Shown piece by piece: positions 17,986-25,554 of a DNA stretch of 64,000 bases. A program made the position numbers and the translations under genes. Source of the DNA: Rhizorhapis suberifaciens (lineage in GTDB: Bacteria > Pseudomonadota > Alphaproteobacteria > Sphingomonadales > Sphingomonadaceae); assembly GCF_014200045.1 (NCBI RefSeq), contig NZ_JACHOV010000002.1, forward strand, positions 1 to 64,000, written 5' to 3'. The notes under the pieces were generated by a model. It was not told where the DNA came from and made no database searches. It saw only the letters and a list, made by a program, of their open reading frames with translations. Every line of letters starts with the position of its first letter. The first letter of the stretch is position 1.

Positions 17986-18255
17986 TCACTCCTCGTAGTG
18001 GGCCTCGGTCAGGTCGCGAACCTGCGCGCCGCCGACGCCGGGCGCGATTTCACGCAGCAATCGTCCCAGCCCGAAGTCGTCAACGCCGGCATTGTTGGAG
18101 ATGATCGTGAGGTCACGCACGCCGTTCGTGCAAATCGCATTGTTCAAGGTCTCGGGAATTCCGCAAAGACCGAAACCGCCGGATGCGATCGTCATCCCGT
18201 CATGGAGGAGTTCGGCCAGGGCTTCGGGCGCGCTAGCGAAAAGCTTGCTTTTCAT
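17986..18255 (-). pseudogene. In-frame chimera of 3-oxoacid CoA-transferase subunits A (start) and B (end)
   Basis: This 89-residue frame begins as a normal subunit A: L-H-D-G-M-T-I-A-S-G-G-F-G-L-C-G-I-P-E, then S-N-N-A-G-V-D-D-F-G-L-G. After about residue 66 it switches to R-E-I-A-P-G-V-x-x-x-Q-V-R-D-L-T-E-A, which resembles the C-terminus of subunit B (x-E-I-A-P-G-V-x-V-E-x-V-x-x-x-T-E). The catalytic Glu region of subunit B and most of both proteins are missing. I infer a deletion of more than 1 kb that fused two adjacent genes in frame. Not expected to be active. Confidence 0.75.
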
Positions 18256-18263
18256 TGTCGGTC

Positions 18264-19022
18264 CTAAAGTCCGGAAACCATGTGTCCGCCATCGACCGTG
18301 ACCACCGAGCCGGTCATGAAGCGCGAAGCATCGGACGCCAGAAGAAGAAGAGGTCCGTTCAGTTCTTCGAGTTGGCCAAGACGCCTCAACGGCATGCGCC
18401 TGATCATCGCTTCGCCAGGCGGGCTCTTCCAGAAATCCTCGTTGAGTTCTGTCGCGAAATATCCAGGTGCCAGGGCGTTCACGCGCACGCCAAAGCGCGC
18501 TAGTTCCAAAGCCATCGTCTTCGTCAACTGGATCACGCCCGATTTCGAGACCGCGTAGGGTAGAACGCCCGCGCTCTGGCGAAGTCCGAGGATCGAGGCG
18601 ATGTTGATGATCGAGCCGCTGGCCCCTCTCGCAAGCATCGCTTGGGCAACCGCCTGCGATAGCAGGAATGCGCCCTTGAGGTTCGTATCGAGAACGAGAT
18701 CCCAATCCGGCTCGGACTGATCAAGCGCCCCGCCCTCGCGAACCAGGCCGGCGTTGTTAACGAGGATGTCGACACTGGACAGCAACTCGCCAGCGGCCGC
18801 GATGCTGGAACTATCCGATACGTCCAGTCTGAGAGTGGAACATTTGCCGCCAGCGTCGCGAACCTCGTCTGCCTGCGCATTGAGTTCCGCTGGCCGTCGC
18901 GCAGCCATGATGACGTGTGCGCCGGAGGATGCGAGCACCTTTGCGAAATGCGCACCGAGCCCGCTCGACGCGCCTGTCACTAGCGCTGTTCGGCCATCCA
19001 AGTCCCACAATGCTGTATCCAC
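18264..19022 (-). CDS. Short-chain dehydrogenase/reductase (SDR)
   Basis: This 252-residue classical SDR has T-G-A-S-S-G-L-G at 16-23, N-N-A-G near 90, I-A-S-I around the catalytic Ser, Y-A-V-S-K near 155-159 and the C-terminal T-V-D-G-G. It starts at GTG 19022 with GGGAGAG 6 bases upstream. It lies 8 bases upstream of the CoA-transferase remnant and 60 bases downstream of the enoyl-CoA hydratase, in one minus-strand run. That placement suggests a beta-oxidation-like 3-hydroxyacyl step. Confidence 0.88.
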   Translation of the reverse strand: MDTALWDLDGRTALVTGASSGLGAHFAKVLASSGAHVIMAARRPAELNAQADEVRDAGGKCSTLRLDVSDSSSIAAAGELLSSVDILVNNAGLVREGGALDQSEPDWDLVLDTNLKGAFLLSQAVAQAMLARGASGSIINIASILGLRQSAGVLPYAVSKSGVIQLTKTMALELARFGVRVNALAPGYFATELNEDFWKSPPGEAMIRRMPLRRLGQLEELNGPLLLLASDASRFMTGSVVTVDGGHMVSGL

Positions 19023-19082
19023 TCATCGCTCTCCCGTTCATTTTTGACGCGACTCCTGGTTCAGCGGAGTCGCCGTATCCCC

Positions 19083-19904
19083 TCAACTGCCTGTGAAGGG
19101 AAAATCCGGCCGGGGCTTCTGTTCGATGAACGCCTTGGCCGAGGCTGGAAGCGCCATCTTTACGTCGTTCGTTTCAAACAGCGGCATCGCGATGTCGAAC
19201 ATCGCCTGATCGGCGGCTGCAACGCCGCTTGTCGCCCATATGCGCAACAGCGCCTTATGCGCCGCGTGGGCCCGAGTCGGACCCTTCGCCAGCTTTTCCG
19301 CGAACGCCAACGTATCGGACCACAATGTTTCATCAGACATAACGCGGTTCACGACTCCGCGCTGCGCCATTTCTTCTGCCGAAATAGGGTCGGATGTCAT
19401 CGCCCACTCGATTGCCTTCGCCCGGCCGGCGCGCTCGGCCGCACGATATACGCCGCCGAGCACTGTCACGATCGCCAGCGATTGCTCTGGATGACCAAAA
19501 ATCGCCGACTGGCCCGCGAAAATCACATCGGCACGCAACGCGAGTTCAAAGCCCCCACCAAAGCACTTGCCTTGGGCTGCGACGATCGTTGGAATCGAAA
19601 GCTGCTCGAACTGATTGAAGGTGCGCATGTAGCGCTCGAAAAGCCCTCTCAATTCATTGGGGGCCATGTCGACCCAAGGGACGATATCGCCTCCGAAACA
19701 GAAGTCAGAGCCATCTGCCCGCACGACCAGGACACGGGCATCGCTGTTCTGGACCTCGCCGAGAAGGATTTCCATTTCCAAGAGCATTTCGATTGAAAGC
19801 CGGTTCTGCGGACCGTTGTTAAGGGTCATGACCGCTATCTGATTCTGAATGTTTAACGCCGCTTGCGACAACGTCCGAACTCCATTTCTGTTGATGCCGC
19901 ACAT
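19083..19904 (-). CDS. Enoyl-CoA hydratase/isomerase family protein
   Basis: A crotonase-fold protein of about 273 residues. The oxyanion-hole segments are present: F-C-F-G-G-D-I in the first, G-K-C-F-G-G-G-F-E-L-A-L in the second, then A-I-F-G-H-P-E. The Glu of G-H-P-E-Q matches one of the catalytic acids of hydratases. Start codon uncertain: ATG 19904, with TTG 19874 (GGAG 8 bases upstream) as an alternative; a further upstream start at 19925 is less likely. It is the first gene of a minus-strand run and is preceded by the palindromic operator at 19934-19958. Confidence 0.85.
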   Translation of the reverse strand: MCGINRNGVRTLSQAALNIQNQIAVMTLNNGPQNRLSIEMLLEMEILLGEVQNSDARVLVVRADGSDFCFGGDIVPWVDMAPNELRGLFERYMRTFNQFEQLSIPTIVAAQGKCFGGGFELALRADVIFAGQSAIFGHPEQSLAIVTVLGGVYRAAERAGRAKAIEWAMTSDPISAEEMAQRGVVNRVMSDETLWSDTLAFAEKLAKGPTRAHAAHKALLRIWATSGVAAADQAMFDIAMPLFETNDVKMALPASAKAFIEQKPRPDFPFTGS

Positions 19905-19933
19905 AGCTGGTGTGTTCGCTAGCACGGCTAACT

Positions 19934-19958
19934 ATGTGCATATGCGCTTTTATAAGCG
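19934..19958. promoter_or_regulatory. Candidate operator, copy 1
   Basis: GTGCATATGCGCTTTTATA at 19936-19954 holds the palindrome GCATATGC and is followed by a second dyad CGCTT-TTAT-AAGCG (19945-19958). It lies 30 bases upstream of the enoyl-CoA hydratase start. The same motif recurs at 20150, 23291 and 25414. Confidence 0.6.
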
Positions 19959-20139
19959 AAAGTCGACCAGCGCAACTGGCAAAAAGCGAACATTGACCAA
20001 TGGGATGTGCCGACGCTTGGAGGCCGAGCCCGATTCCCAGTGAATTGGCGGTGTCGCACATGTGCTTGGACCGGATGAAATCTGCGGCCCTCGCTTTGAT
20101 GAAGTCTGCACAGGCTTTCCCAAGTCTGCGATATTCCTC

Positions 20140-20172
20140 TTGCAATTAAGTGCATATGCCCTTTTATATGAG
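20140..20172 (+). promoter_or_regulatory. Promoter with candidate operator, copy 2
   Basis: TTGCAA (20140-20145), a 17-base spacer and TTTATA (20163-20168) form a plausible promoter. The spacer contains AAG-T-GCATATGC-C-CTT, a nearly perfect dyad. This is the placement expected for a repressor site. It precedes the gutted hydrolase paralogue. Confidence 0.6.
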
Positions 20173-20233
20173 AACCCGATGCCGAGCCGATCGAATCGGG
20201 CCAGAAAATCGGATCTGTTGGAGGACTCTTGAA

Positions 20234-20565
20234 GTGACGATGGGTACTAACGGTACAGCTGCCGCTGATTCCGCCATCTTCGTTCATGGGTGTCCGGATT
20301 CAGGAGCGATCTGGGATGACGTAATCGCATTGCTCGAACAATCCACCATAAGCTCGACAAGTCTCGACCTGCCGCAGATCCCCCCGTTCGCCGACGCGAT
20401 CAAGGCTATTGCCGCCTACTCCGGCGACGCCGACGGGCAGGAGGTGTTCAAAAAGTGGTCTGCGAGCGTTTTCGCTGACCCCTTTACCGAGAATGTGCAG
20501 CTCGAGGCCGTTGTCCTGTATCGCCCGATCAGAGGTCGTGACAACAACAAGCAGGTGAGGCACGC
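20234..20565 (+). pseudogene. Gutted paralogue of the hydrolase-NTF2 fusion protein
   Basis: GTG 20234/ATG 20240 opens a frame starting like the intact protein at 23377 (F-V-H-G-C-P-D-S-G-A-I-W-D-D-V against F-V-H-G-F-L-D-A-A-D-V-W-N-G-V). It then jumps to the C-terminal NTF2-like part (V-Q-L-E-A-V-V-L-Y-R-P-I-R-G-R against V-V-L-E-A-V-A-L-Y-R-P-V-R-G-R). The hydrolase core with its catalytic Ser, Asp and His is missing, and similarity ends near 20565. The open frame continues to 21121 only as the antisense of marR. Promoter and operator copy 2 are intact. Confidence 0.75.
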
Positions 20566-20602
20566 ACGGCCCTGCGGCAAATATCGGGCGAAGGGCTGGA
20601 CG

Positions 20603-21049
20603 TCAGGCGAGTTCGGTAGCGACGACCTGCTGCATCGCCGAGCGCATGGCTTTCGCTTCGCCGACGCCAAATTTCGCCTCGAATACGCGCTGCGCCTCGA
20701 TCCAGACCAGATGTCCCTTTTCGACGACGTCGATTCCGGCCTTCGTGAGGTTCAGCAGGCGGGAGCGCTTGTCGGTGGGATCTACGGTAACGGTGAGCAG
20801 CCCATCGCGTTCCAGCGGCCGAATCGCACGCCCGACCGTCGTGCGATCCATGACAGTGAGAGCGGCAAGCGCATTGATGCTGATGTCCGCGTTACGATAG
20901 ATCAAGCGCAGGATGGCGTACTGGTTCGTTTTGAGGCCCAGGTGAGCGATGCAGGCATCGAAGTAGCGCGTCATGTGACGCGACGCGTGCCGGATCGTCG
21001 AAAAATTACATACCATCTCAGCGGGCGTGGTCCTGGGCTTGTTTGTCAT
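20603..21049 (-). CDS. MarR-family transcriptional regulator
   Basis: This 148-residue winged-helix protein has the recognition segment I-N-A-L-A-A-L-T-V-M-D-R-T-T-V-G-R-A-I and the wing D-P-T-D-K-R-S-R-L-L-N-L-T, the DxRxxx-L hallmark of MarR. The start is uncertain: ATG 21049 gives a typical MarR length; a GTG at 21088 would add 13 residues. Neither has a strong ribosome site. It is the only MarR-type protein in the block and sits between operator copies, so I suspect it binds that motif. This is not shown by the sequence. Confidence 0.88.
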   Translation of the reverse strand: MTNKPRTTPAEMVCNFSTIRHASRHMTRYFDACIAHLGLKTNQYAILRLIYRNADISINALAALTVMDRTTVGRAIRPLERDGLLTVTVDPTDKRSRLLNLTKAGIDVVEKGHLVWIEAQRVFEAKFGVGEAKAMRSAMQQVVATELA

Positions 21050-21174
21050 AGGAGACTGTCCGGATCGATGAAAAGAGTGACTACACACCTATGTTGCAAC
21101 AGCGTAGCTGTTTGTCAATGATTCATCGGATTCCAGACCTTCACAAATGCCCCAATTGCTTAACGAGGAAAAGA

Positions 21175-22155
21175 ATGACCGAAAGAAACAAAGCGATTCG
21201 CACAGGCAATATCGTTCACAATGATCGTAACGATCCATTCAACCAGATCGAAGTTTCATTCTCGTCGTGCGGCGAGACTTTACGAGGCTTGTTCCTGACG
21301 CCCAAGGGCGGAAGCGGTCCGTTTCCGACGATCGTCATGGCGCCGGGTATGTCGGGAGTGAAGGAAGGCTCGATCATGCAATATGCCTCCTACTTCGCGA
21401 GTGGGGGTTTTGCTGTTCTTGCCTACGACAATATCTATTTCGGCGAGTCCGGCGGCGAACCGCGTCAGGAAGTCGATCCGGTGTTGCAGCGGCGCGGCTA
21501 CCGCGACGCGCTCACTTTCGTCAGCCTGCGTGACGACGTGGATGAAACCCGTCTGGGCATTTTCGGCACCAGCTATGCAGGTGGTCATGTCCTCGAGGTT
21601 GCGGCGCACGATCGCCGCGTGAAGTGCGTCGTCTCGCAGATTCCGGCGATGAGTGGCCAGGAAGCCTTCAAACGTGCGATCCGCGCGGACATGCGGCCGG
21701 CCATTCTTGCTGCTCAGGATGAGGATCGCAAACAGCGCTACCTCGGCAATCCGCCCGCTATGATCAAGGCGGTGTCAGACGATCCGACGGAACCATGCGC
21801 GATGGCGGGCCGGGCCTCGTTCGACTATTTCTCGGAGCAGGGGCAGATCGCGCCGCGCTGGCGCAATGAGATGACGCTGCGGTCGCTCGACCTTTACCGA
21901 GTAGTCGATAATGCCAAGTTCCTGCCGCATATCTCGCCGACGCCGTTGCTGATGATCGTTGCACTGAACGACGAACTGGCACCGCCGGATCTTGCACTCG
22001 CCGCATATGCAACCGCGCTCGAGCCCAAGAAGCTGGTGCTGCTTCCTGGCAATCATTTCGATCCTTATGGGCCGGAATTCGCCCTGACGAGCAACGAGGC
22101 CCGCGACTGGTTCACGCGGCATCTCGTGGTTGGCGGGTCGATCGGTCTGAACTAA
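21175..22155 (+). CDS. Alpha/beta hydrolase (dienelactone-hydrolase/acetyl-esterase-like)
   Basis: This 326-residue protein has nucleophile elbow G-T-S-Y-A-G-G (Ser133), an early M-A-P-G-M-S-G oxyanion segment, acid in A-L-N-D-E-L and His in P-G-N-H-F-D-P near the end. The YcjY/DLH-type architecture has an N-terminal beta-strand layer (F-S-S-C-G-E-T-L-R-G-L-F-L-T-P). ATG 21175 has CGAGGAAAAG upstream. The substrate is unknown; an ester or lactone in the same pathway is plausible. Transcribed divergently from marR with a 125-base gap. Confidence 0.82.
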   Translation: MTERNKAIRTGNIVHNDRNDPFNQIEVSFSSCGETLRGLFLTPKGGSGPFPTIVMAPGMSGVKEGSIMQYASYFASGGFAVLAYDNIYFGESGGEPRQEVDPVLQRRGYRDALTFVSLRDDVDETRLGIFGTSYAGGHVLEVAAHDRRVKCVVSQIPAMSGQEAFKRAIRADMRPAILAAQDEDRKQRYLGNPPAMIKAVSDDPTEPCAMAGRASFDYFSEQGQIAPRWRNEMTLRSLDLYRVVDNAKFLPHISPTPLLMIVALNDELAPPDLALAAYATALEPKKLVLLPGNHFDPYGPEFALTSNEARDWFTRHLVVGGSIGLN

Positions 22156-22206
22156 TCGGCGCCGTTCAGCACGACCGATCAGCCCTTCTCCATGGAGCGA
22201 TTTGAC

Positions 22207-23100
22207 ATGCAGGACTCAAACACGACCACCCCGGCTGCGGCCCATGCACCCACGACCAAGCTCGGCTGGCAGACCTTTGTCACGCCGGGTGTGCCGACAG
22301 TGTCCGACGACATCCCTCCGGGCGAGACGGCTCGCTGGTGGTCGCCGATCACCTCGATTCTGATCTACGGTGACAAGGACGCAGTCCTGATCGACACGCC
22401 GACAACTGTTGCGCAGGCGACGGCTGTCACAGACTGGGTAGTGGCCAGCGGCAAGAATCTGACCACGATCTATATCACTCATGGCCATGGCGACCATTTC
22501 TTCGGGACGGGGACGGTTCAGGAGCGCTTTCCCGATGCACGTGCGATCGCGGCCTCCGACGTCGTCGACCGCATGCGCGATCAGATCGCGCCTGCTATGA
22601 TGGAGGGGATGTGGAACAAGCGCTTTCCCGGCCTGATCCCCGATAATATCGTGATCGCCGATCCGCTCGCCGAGACCAGCTTTTTTCTTGAAGGGCACGA
22701 GCTACGGGTGGTGCCAACCGGCCATTCGGATACCGACGACACGACCTGTCTGTACGTCCCCTCGCTCGACCTCGTCGTAGCTGGAGATGTCGTCTACAAC
22801 GACGTTCACCAATATCTGAGCGAGTCGACGACCCGCGAAAAGCGCCTGGAGTGGATCGCGGCGCTTGACACTATCGATGCACTGAAGCCGAAGGTCGTGA
22901 TCGCAGGGCACAAGCGGCCAGAGAATGGCGACGGACCGGAGACTATCGAAGAAACGCGACAGTATCTGCGTGATTTCGACCGTCTGGTCGATGAGACGGC
23001 GTCAACATCCGAACTCTACCGGGCGATGCTTGCCCTTTATCCCAATCGAGTGAATCCAGGGGCCCTCTGGGGATCTGCCCGTGCTGTGAAGGGCTTCTAG
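22207..23100 (+). CDS. Metallo-beta-lactamase-fold hydrolase
   Basis: This 297-residue protein carries T-H-G-H-G-D-H-F-F-G (the H-x-H-x-D-H zinc motif) near 95-104. A further metal His lies in G-H-S-D-T-D-D, then A-G-D-V-V-Y-N and A-G-H-K-R, completing the MBL metal set. It probably hydrolyses an ester, lactone or thioester. ATG 22207 is favoured (GGAGCG 7 bases upstream); ATG 22192 is in frame. It lies about 50 bases after the hydrolase gene and is probably co-transcribed. Confidence 0.85.
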   Translation: MQDSNTTTPAAAHAPTTKLGWQTFVTPGVPTVSDDIPPGETARWWSPITSILIYGDKDAVLIDTPTTVAQATAVTDWVVASGKNLTTIYITHGHGDHFFGTGTVQERFPDARAIAASDVVDRMRDQIAPAMMEGMWNKRFPGLIPDNIVIADPLAETSFFLEGHELRVVPTGHSDTDDTTCLYVPSLDLVVAGDVVYNDVHQYLSESTTREKRLEWIAALDTIDALKPKVVIAGHKRPENGDGPETIEETRQYLRDFDRLVDETASTSELYRAMLALYPNRVNPGALWGSARAVKGF

Positions 23101-23280
23101 ACCTAGTCTCATTACCTCCCGTTTCAGCACCACCGTCGAGCGCATTTCGCGTCAGTCCGTCTTCCTGCCTGCAAAACCGATCAGAGCTTCGAGGCAATGA
23201 TCTATCTCGCCGCCGCCGTCATCAACTCGCGATGAATCCCCACAAGCCTTAGCTTGTACTTCCTGCCGCATAACTTTCGC

Positions 23281-23311
23281 TTGCATTTATGTGTATATGC
23301 GCGTTTATATG
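23281..23311 (+). promoter_or_regulatory. Promoter with candidate operator, copy 3
   Basis: TTGCAT (23281-23286), a 17-base spacer and TTTATA (23304-23309) reproduce exactly the geometry of copy 2. The spacer holds GTGTATATGCGC (23291-23302). The start codon of the hydrolase-NTF2 fusion gene is 66 bases further on. Confidence 0.6.
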
Positions 23312-23376
23312 TAGGCGCTCAATAATATGGCATGGACAAAAATGGTGCGTGAGAAGGACGCCGAGAGGAGAGCCTG

Positions 23377-24573
23377 GTGATAGCAACTGATGGGAGCGGC
23401 GCTCCGGCCGATTCAGTCCAAGTTCGTGGGACCATCGTTTTTGTCCACGGATTTCTGGATGCCGCAGATGTCTGGAATGGTGTCGTCGAACATGTTCCTG
23501 ACGATCTCAACAAGATTTCGGTCGATCTGCCGGGAATGGGCGCTGCCAGCGACGATGACGGCGTCCTCAGCCTGGATCGTTATGCGGATATTGTTTCTGC
23601 GGTGGTTCGTCGCGCGGCAGGGCCGGTGATACTCGTGGGTCAGAGCATGGGCGCACAGGTCGTGGAACTGGCAGCGCTGGCAAACCCCGATGCCATTGCC
23701 GGATTGGTGCTCATCACGCCTGTTCCTCTGGCTGGCGTGCATGCTCCCGAAGAGGCGGTGGCATCGTTCAAGGCTCTTGGTGGCGATCCGGCTGCGCAGC
23801 GCAAGGCGAGGACTTCGCTGTCACCGGCTCTGTCTGCGCCTGAACTTGACCGGCTGGATCGATTCGGTGCTCCAGTCAAGCCCGGCAACGTCCCCAGGCT
23901 GGTCGATATCTGGAATCAAGGGCATCCGGCCGGCGTGGACGCCAGTGCGTTTGCAAAGCCAGTCGCCATCCTCCGTGGCTCGCTCGACCCGTTCGTCACG
24001 GAACAGATGGCGCAGCAGATCTCCGACCGCTTCTCGAACGTGGAGAATATTGTGGTCGATTCCGGTGGACATTGGCTGCATGTGGAACAGCCGGAGCTGG
24101 TCGCCCGGACTATTATGGAATTGTTACAACGGCCGGCCGCCGGGAGCGACTGGAAGGCCGCCTTTTCCGAGCGTTCGGCGCAGGCTTTCGGAATGGCGCT
24201 GGCGGATGATGTCGTGCTTGAGGCGGTGGCTTTGTATCGGCCGGTCCGTGGTCGCGAAAGGGTCCAGCAGGTGATGGAGGCGGCCAGCAAGATATATGAG
24301 TTCCTGGAATTCACGGATCAAGCGTCAGAGGGCCGCAACCAATATCTGCAATGGCGGGCAAAAGCATTTGGCGGGATATCGATCAGCGGTATCACGATCA
24401 TAAGCAGGAATGAAGCGGGTCAAATCGCCCAGGTGGCGATCCATCATCGCCCTTTGGCCGCGGCAATGAAGTTCTCTGCCACCCTTGGCGAGAGTCTGAA
24501 GCAGCAGGACGACTTTTTGAGCTATTTTATGGCTCAATCGGACTTGCCCAAGACACTGGAGCTCATTCCATGA
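23377..24573 (+). CDS. Alpha/beta hydrolase fused to an NTF2-like domain
   Basis: This 398-residue protein has an alpha/beta hydrolase domain (about 15-250): F-V-H-G-F-L-D oxyanion loop, V-G-Q-S-M-G with Ser90, R-G-S-L-D-P acid near 206 and G-G-H-W-L-H near 231. A C-terminal SnoaL/NTF2-like domain (about 255-398) follows. It starts at GTG 23377 with GAGAGGAG 6 bases upstream. The ATG of the flavin reductase overlaps its stop (ATGA). I do not know a characterised protein with this domain order. The mutilated copy at 20234 shows that the fusion existed before the duplication. Confidence 0.8.
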   Translation: MIATDGSGAPADSVQVRGTIVFVHGFLDAADVWNGVVEHVPDDLNKISVDLPGMGAASDDDGVLSLDRYADIVSAVVRRAAGPVILVGQSMGAQVVELAALANPDAIAGLVLITPVPLAGVHAPEEAVASFKALGGDPAAQRKARTSLSPALSAPELDRLDRFGAPVKPGNVPRLVDIWNQGHPAGVDASAFAKPVAILRGSLDPFVTEQMAQQISDRFSNVENIVVDSGGHWLHVEQPELVARTIMELLQRPAAGSDWKAAFSERSAQAFGMALADDVVLEAVALYRPVRGRERVQQVMEAASKIYEFLEFTDQASEGRNQYLQWRAKAFGGISISGITIISRNEAGQIAQVAIHHRPLAAAMKFSATLGESLKQQDDFLSYFMAQSDLPKTLELIP

Positions 24574-25286
24574 TTATCAACGCTGACGACCTCGACGCAA
24601 CGCAGACGTACAAATTGCTTATCGGAACTATCGTACCGCGGCCCATTGGCTGGATCAGCACGGTTACCAAAGAAGGGGTTGCCAATCTGGCCCCATTCTC
24701 GTTCTTCACGGTCGTCGGGCGCAAACCGCCGGTTCTTTCCATCAGCATCCAGCGCAAATCGGACGGGGTGACGGACAAGGACACTTACGTAAATATCTGT
24801 GACACCAAAGAGTTCGTCGCCAACATCGCAACCTTGGCTCTCGCATCCGAGCTGCACAACTCGGCTTTCGAATTCCCATCGGGGACCGACGAGTTCGAGG
24901 CAACCGGCCTCGCCAAAGCCCCCAGCGTGATGGTCCGCGCGCCGCGGGTGGCGTTGGCGCCGATCGCGATGGAATGTATTCTTGAACGCGAATTCACCGT
25001 CGGTGATTATAACGATCATGTCGTCTGGGGCCGCATCGTCAGGTACCACATCCGAGACGATCTGTACCTGGGAGGTGGGCGGATTGACACGGCAGCGCTT
25101 GGGCCTGTCGGACGCTTGGCTGCCGAATATACACTGATCGACAACGTCTTCACCACGCCTCTCGATCCGGGATTGGTCGAAGCGCGGGAAGGCCACCGTA
25201 TGCAGCGCCTCGATGGGCGTCCAACGGATTGGGCGGCGGCGGCTCAGGCGAGCTGGTCACCATCGGGGAGTGTAACCGAACTTTGA
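24570..25286 (+). CDS. Flavin reductase-like (FMN-binding split-barrel) protein
   Basis: This 238-residue protein has the flavin-reductase signature: I-V-P-R-P-I-G-W-I-S-T, A-N-L-A-P-F-S-F-F and P-P-V-L-S-I-S-I. Such proteins either supply reduced FMN to a monooxygenase or bind FMN for another redox step. Its ATG overlaps the stop of the hydrolase-NTF2 gene by 4 bases, indicating a two-gene operon under operator copy 3. No flavin-dependent partner monooxygenase of the two-component type is adjacent. Confidence 0.87.
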   Translation: MIINADDLDATQTYKLLIGTIVPRPIGWISTVTKEGVANLAPFSFFTVVGRKPPVLSISIQRKSDGVTDKDTYVNICDTKEFVANIATLALASELHNSAFEFPSGTDEFEATGLAKAPSVMVRAPRVALAPIAMECILEREFTVGDYNDHVVWGRIVRYHIRDDLYLGGGRIDTAALGPVGRLAAEYTLIDNVFTTPLDPGLVEAREGHRMQRLDGRPTDWAAAAQASWSPSGSVTEL

Positions 25287-25397
25287 TCGGTCGCTGAAGA
25301 GCAATGAAGCGTGGCCTTGGCAAGCGCGAAGGTCTATTCGTGTCCGTCTGACCTGCATTGATCCCCAGAGATACAGCGTTTTACCAGTTGAACGTCG

Positions 25398-25438
25398 TTG
25401 ACAGCGGATATGAGTGCGTATACGCCTAATTAGATAAG
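25398..25438 (+). promoter_or_regulatory. Candidate operator, copy 4, upstream of the TonB-dependent receptor
   Basis: TTGACA at 25398-25403 is followed by GTGCGTATACGCC (25414-25426), containing the perfect 10-base palindrome GCGTATACGC, then TAATTA (25427-25432). It aligns with the other three copies without gaps over 12 bases at most positions. The -35/-10 spacing is not standard here, so the promoter itself is less clear. Confidence 0.45.
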
Positions 25439-25554
25439 AGATGGGTAACAGCCGTCAGGTAGCCGATGTCGAACTAATATCGGTGTGGGTGCTTCGAGAA
25501 GGCTCGGCTGACAAGAGCTGCAATGCTTGCGGTATGAGATCAGGAGAGGATTGT

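Noticed and set aside
19934-20172. Operator copies 1 and 2 as ends of an insertion element
   Set aside because: They are in the same orientation, the interval encodes no transposase, and copies 3 and 4 sit in promoters elsewhere.
20150-21121. A single 323-residue gene on the plus strand
   Set aside because: Only the first about 110 residues after 20234 resemble the hydrolase-NTF2 protein; the remainder is antisense to marR.
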